Positions 23,918 through 24,975 of a DNA stretch of 24,975 bases are shown here, one piece after another. Made by a program: the position numbers and the translations under genes. The first letter of the stretch is position 1, and every line of letters starts with the position of its first letter. This stretch comes from Fundicoccus_A sp052115865 (lineage in GTDB: Bacteria > Bacillota > Bacilli > Lactobacillales > Aerococcaceae): assembly GCF_052115865.1 (NCBI RefSeq), contig NZ_JBQKME010000020.1:1-24975 (forward strand), written 5' to 3'. Below the pieces are notes generated by a model. That model did no database searches. It saw only the letters and a list, made by a program, of their open reading frames with translations, and was not told where the DNA came from.

Positions 23918-24640
23918 ATGGGACTATTTGATAATGTAGGAAATCTGATGAATTTATTTACTTCAGATAACACAAGAGAAAAAGAGACGTTAGCTAATCG
24001 CGCAGGTGTGGACCAATCCGAATTTTCTAAAATCGCTTCGTTAGGATTACCAATGATTTTACAAGGTATCAATCGTAACACAAATGATGAAGCAGGAAAT
24101 GAATCATTTAATGCTGCTTTAAAACAGCATGAGGATGTAGACCGCTATTCTTCACTTGAAGAACTATCAGCAAATGTTGACAAAGAAGATGGGAATAAGA
24201 TCTTAAACCATATTTTTGGTAACAATGATAATGTTGTTAACGGACTTTCTAATAATTTAGGATTCTCATCGCAATCAATCAATAGCGTATTATCTGTCCT
24301 TGCACCAATGGTTATGAAATTCTTTGCTGACCGCAAAAAGACACAAGGTTTGAATAATCAAGACATTCAAAGAGAAACAACTAATATCGCAGACCAATTA
24401 AGCGGCCAAGTAAGCAACTTTACTAATGGAAACAACGATCTTGGTGGAATTCTTGACAGCTTCCTAGGTGGAGCAGACACAAACCGTACCTCATCTAATC
24501 GCGCAAATGACAACAACCTTGGTGGAATCGTTGATGATTTCCTAGGTGATTCAGACGCAAACCGTCCAGCTTCAAATCGTGTCGATGACGACGATAACGA
24601 TGGTGGAATTATTGACGCTGTAAAAGATTTCTTTAAATAA
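23918..24640 (+). CDS. DUF937-family protein with acidic repeat tail
   Basis: This protein of about 240 residues has no signal peptide. The first 150 residues are DUF937-like (G-L-F-D-N-V-G-N-L, S-K-I-A-S-L-G-L-P-M-I-L-Q-G, V-L-S-V-L-A-P-M-V-M-K-F-F). The C-terminal 70 residues hold imperfect 26-27-residue repeats of the form L-G-G-I-x-D-x-F-L-G-x-x-D-x-N-R-x-x-S-N-R, rich in Asp and Asn. The family function is unknown. ATG 23918 is chosen because AAAGGAG lies about 10 bases upstream; GTG 23909 is too close to it. It has its own promoter and terminator and is unrelated to sugar use. Confidence 0.75.
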   Translation: MGLFDNVGNLMNLFTSDNTREKETLANRAGVDQSEFSKIASLGLPMILQGINRNTNDEAGNESFNAALKQHEDVDRYSSLEELSANVDKEDGNKILNHIFGNNDNVVNGLSNNLGFSSQSINSVLSVLAPMVMKFFADRKKTQGLNNQDIQRETTNIADQLSGQVSNFTNGNNDLGGILDSFLGGADTNRTSSNRANDNNLGGIVDDFLGDSDANRPASNRVDDDDNDGGIIDAVKDFFK

Positions 24641-24671
24641 TAAATAAAAGCAGCTAACGCAGCTGCCCAAT

Positions 24672-24709
24672 AGAACTACTTATTCCTTTTGGAGTAAGTA
24701 GTTCTTTTT
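24672..24709 (+). terminator. Rho-independent terminator after the DUF937 gene
   Basis: AGAACTACTTATTCC (24672-24686) pairs with GGAGTAAGTAGTTCT (24691-24705) with a single G-T pair, loop TTTT, then a T-run to 24709. A smaller hairpin, GCAGCT/AGCTGC (24650-24666), lies just upstream. Confidence 0.85.
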
Positions 24710-24711
24710 AT

Positions 24712-24748
24712 AGGTTCTTTGTCAAATAAGGTTGATGAATAAAATTTA
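24712..24748 (+). repeat. Possible ISL3-type IS end remnant
   Basis: AGGTTCTTTGTCAAATAAGG followed by TTGATGA resembles, from memory, ISL3-family terminal repeats. It matches the reverse complement of 121-147 at 21 of 27 positions. No ISL3 transposase is visible, so it is an isolated end or a small derivative. Confidence 0.4.
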
Positions 24749-24811
24749 GAGGTCAAGCCACATTGAACGGCCCCCTGTCAAGTAGACAGGTAAATAAACA
24801 AAATATTTGTG

Positions 24812-24846
24812 CCATGTATGATGTCTTATCATACATGGTATTTTTT
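24812..24846 (+). terminator. Hairpin terminator just outside the IS3 transposase stop
   Basis: CCATGTATGAT (24812-24822) pairs perfectly with ATCATACATGG (24828-24838). It is followed on the plus strand by TATTTTTTT. The T-run orientation stops transcripts entering the element from the left, antisense to the transposase. Confidence 0.7.
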
Positions 24847-24975
24847 TATGCCGGTATCTTTAAACCCATACTCAGTGTAACTCGCTTAGTGTTGTAGAAG
24901 TCAATATAATTCTTGATATCAGACTCTAACTGTTCAAAAGTCTCATAATCATTTAGACGATACATTTCTTCTTTG
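24846..24975 (-). CDS. IS3-family transposase OrfB, C-terminal part (partial)
   Basis: The minus-strand frame reads E-E-M-Y-R-L-N-D-Y-E-T-F-E-Q-L, then I-K-N-Y-I-D-F-Y-N-T-K-R-V-T-L-S-M-G and a stop at 24846-24848. This is the typical end of the rve integrase domain of IS3-family OrfB proteins, where Y-I-x-F-Y-N-x-x-R recurs. The catalytic D-D-E residues lie beyond the window. Confidence 0.8.
   Translation of the reverse strand, partial: KEEMYRLNDYETFEQLESDIKNYIDFYNTKRVTLSMGLKIPA

Larger units (their letters stand above)
24764..24975 (-). mobile_element. 3' end of an IS3-family insertion sequence (partial)
   Basis: TGAACGGCCCCCTGTCAAG at 24764 has the TG-start and CCCCCTGTCAAG style of IS3-family ends in Lactobacillales. 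It is followed by a GACAGG half-repeat, a hairpin and the 3' end of a transposase on the minus strand. The other end lies beyond the window. Confidence 0.55.

Noticed and set aside
24731..24790. CRISPR-like or tandem repeat at the right edge (CCTGTC/GACAGG and nearby hairpins)
   Set aside because: Only single inverted repeats are present, with no regular spacer-repeat units. IS-end structure explains them.

Overview
The window looks like chromosomal DNA of a low-GC Gram-positive bacterium. It is AT-rich, has strong AGGAGG-type ribosome binding sites, frequent TTG/GTG starts, MsmX-dependent-style sugar importers that lack their own ATPase, and IS3/ISL3-type IS ends. Lactobacillales (for example Carnobacteriaceae or Enterococcaceae) is my best guess. 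No species marker is present, so this is inference.

Left flank (1-2568): the first codons of a minus-strand gene and an inverted repeat that resembles an ISL3-type IS end. Then comes a decayed sulfatase-maturation locus: a formylglycine-generating enzyme gene cut off just after its two active-site cysteines and joined to the 3' end of a sulfatase gene, which also carries a frameshift. A complete Gfo/Idh/MocA oxidoreductase gene and a rho-independent terminator follow.

Core (2700-23651): a beta-mannan / acetylated manno-oligosaccharide utilisation locus. A good promoter with a putative operator drives a tightly coupled nine-gene block: a 970-residue solute-binding protein, two permeases, an NHL-propeller/TPR membrane protein, a Yip1-like membrane protein, a DUF5696 surface protein, two more permeases and a second solute-binding protein. 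The gene order is nearly mirror-symmetric and no ATPase is encoded. A GNRA-loop hairpin separates this block from a GH26 mannanase and a YesL/DUF624 membrane protein. Then come a minus-strand CE7 acetyl esterase and, divergent from it across a shared operator, a GH113 mannanase, a YghZ-like aldo/keto reductase, a GH1 beta-glycosidase, a HutC-type GntR regulator and a zinc-site-less BglK-like ROK kinase. No enzyme in the locus has a signal peptide. The model is therefore import of oligosaccharides, then deacetylation, endo- and exo-hydrolysis and phosphorylation inside the cell, with the GntR protein as the likely sensor.

Right flank (23652-24975): an 82-bp near-identical repeat of the 3' end of the oxidoreductase gene. 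The whole 21 kb locus is therefore bracketed by direct repeats, one copy being the end of a full gene and the other a 5'-truncated remnant. After it come a DUF937 gene with its own promoter and terminator, another ISL3-like end, and the 3' end of an IS3-family element running off the window.

The items most worth follow-up are the symmetric double importer with its three uncharacterised surface proteins, the direct repeats flanking the locus, the GH113 gene with no normal start codon for its conserved N-terminus, and the GH1/ROK pair that suggests PTS-independent intracellular phosphorylation.
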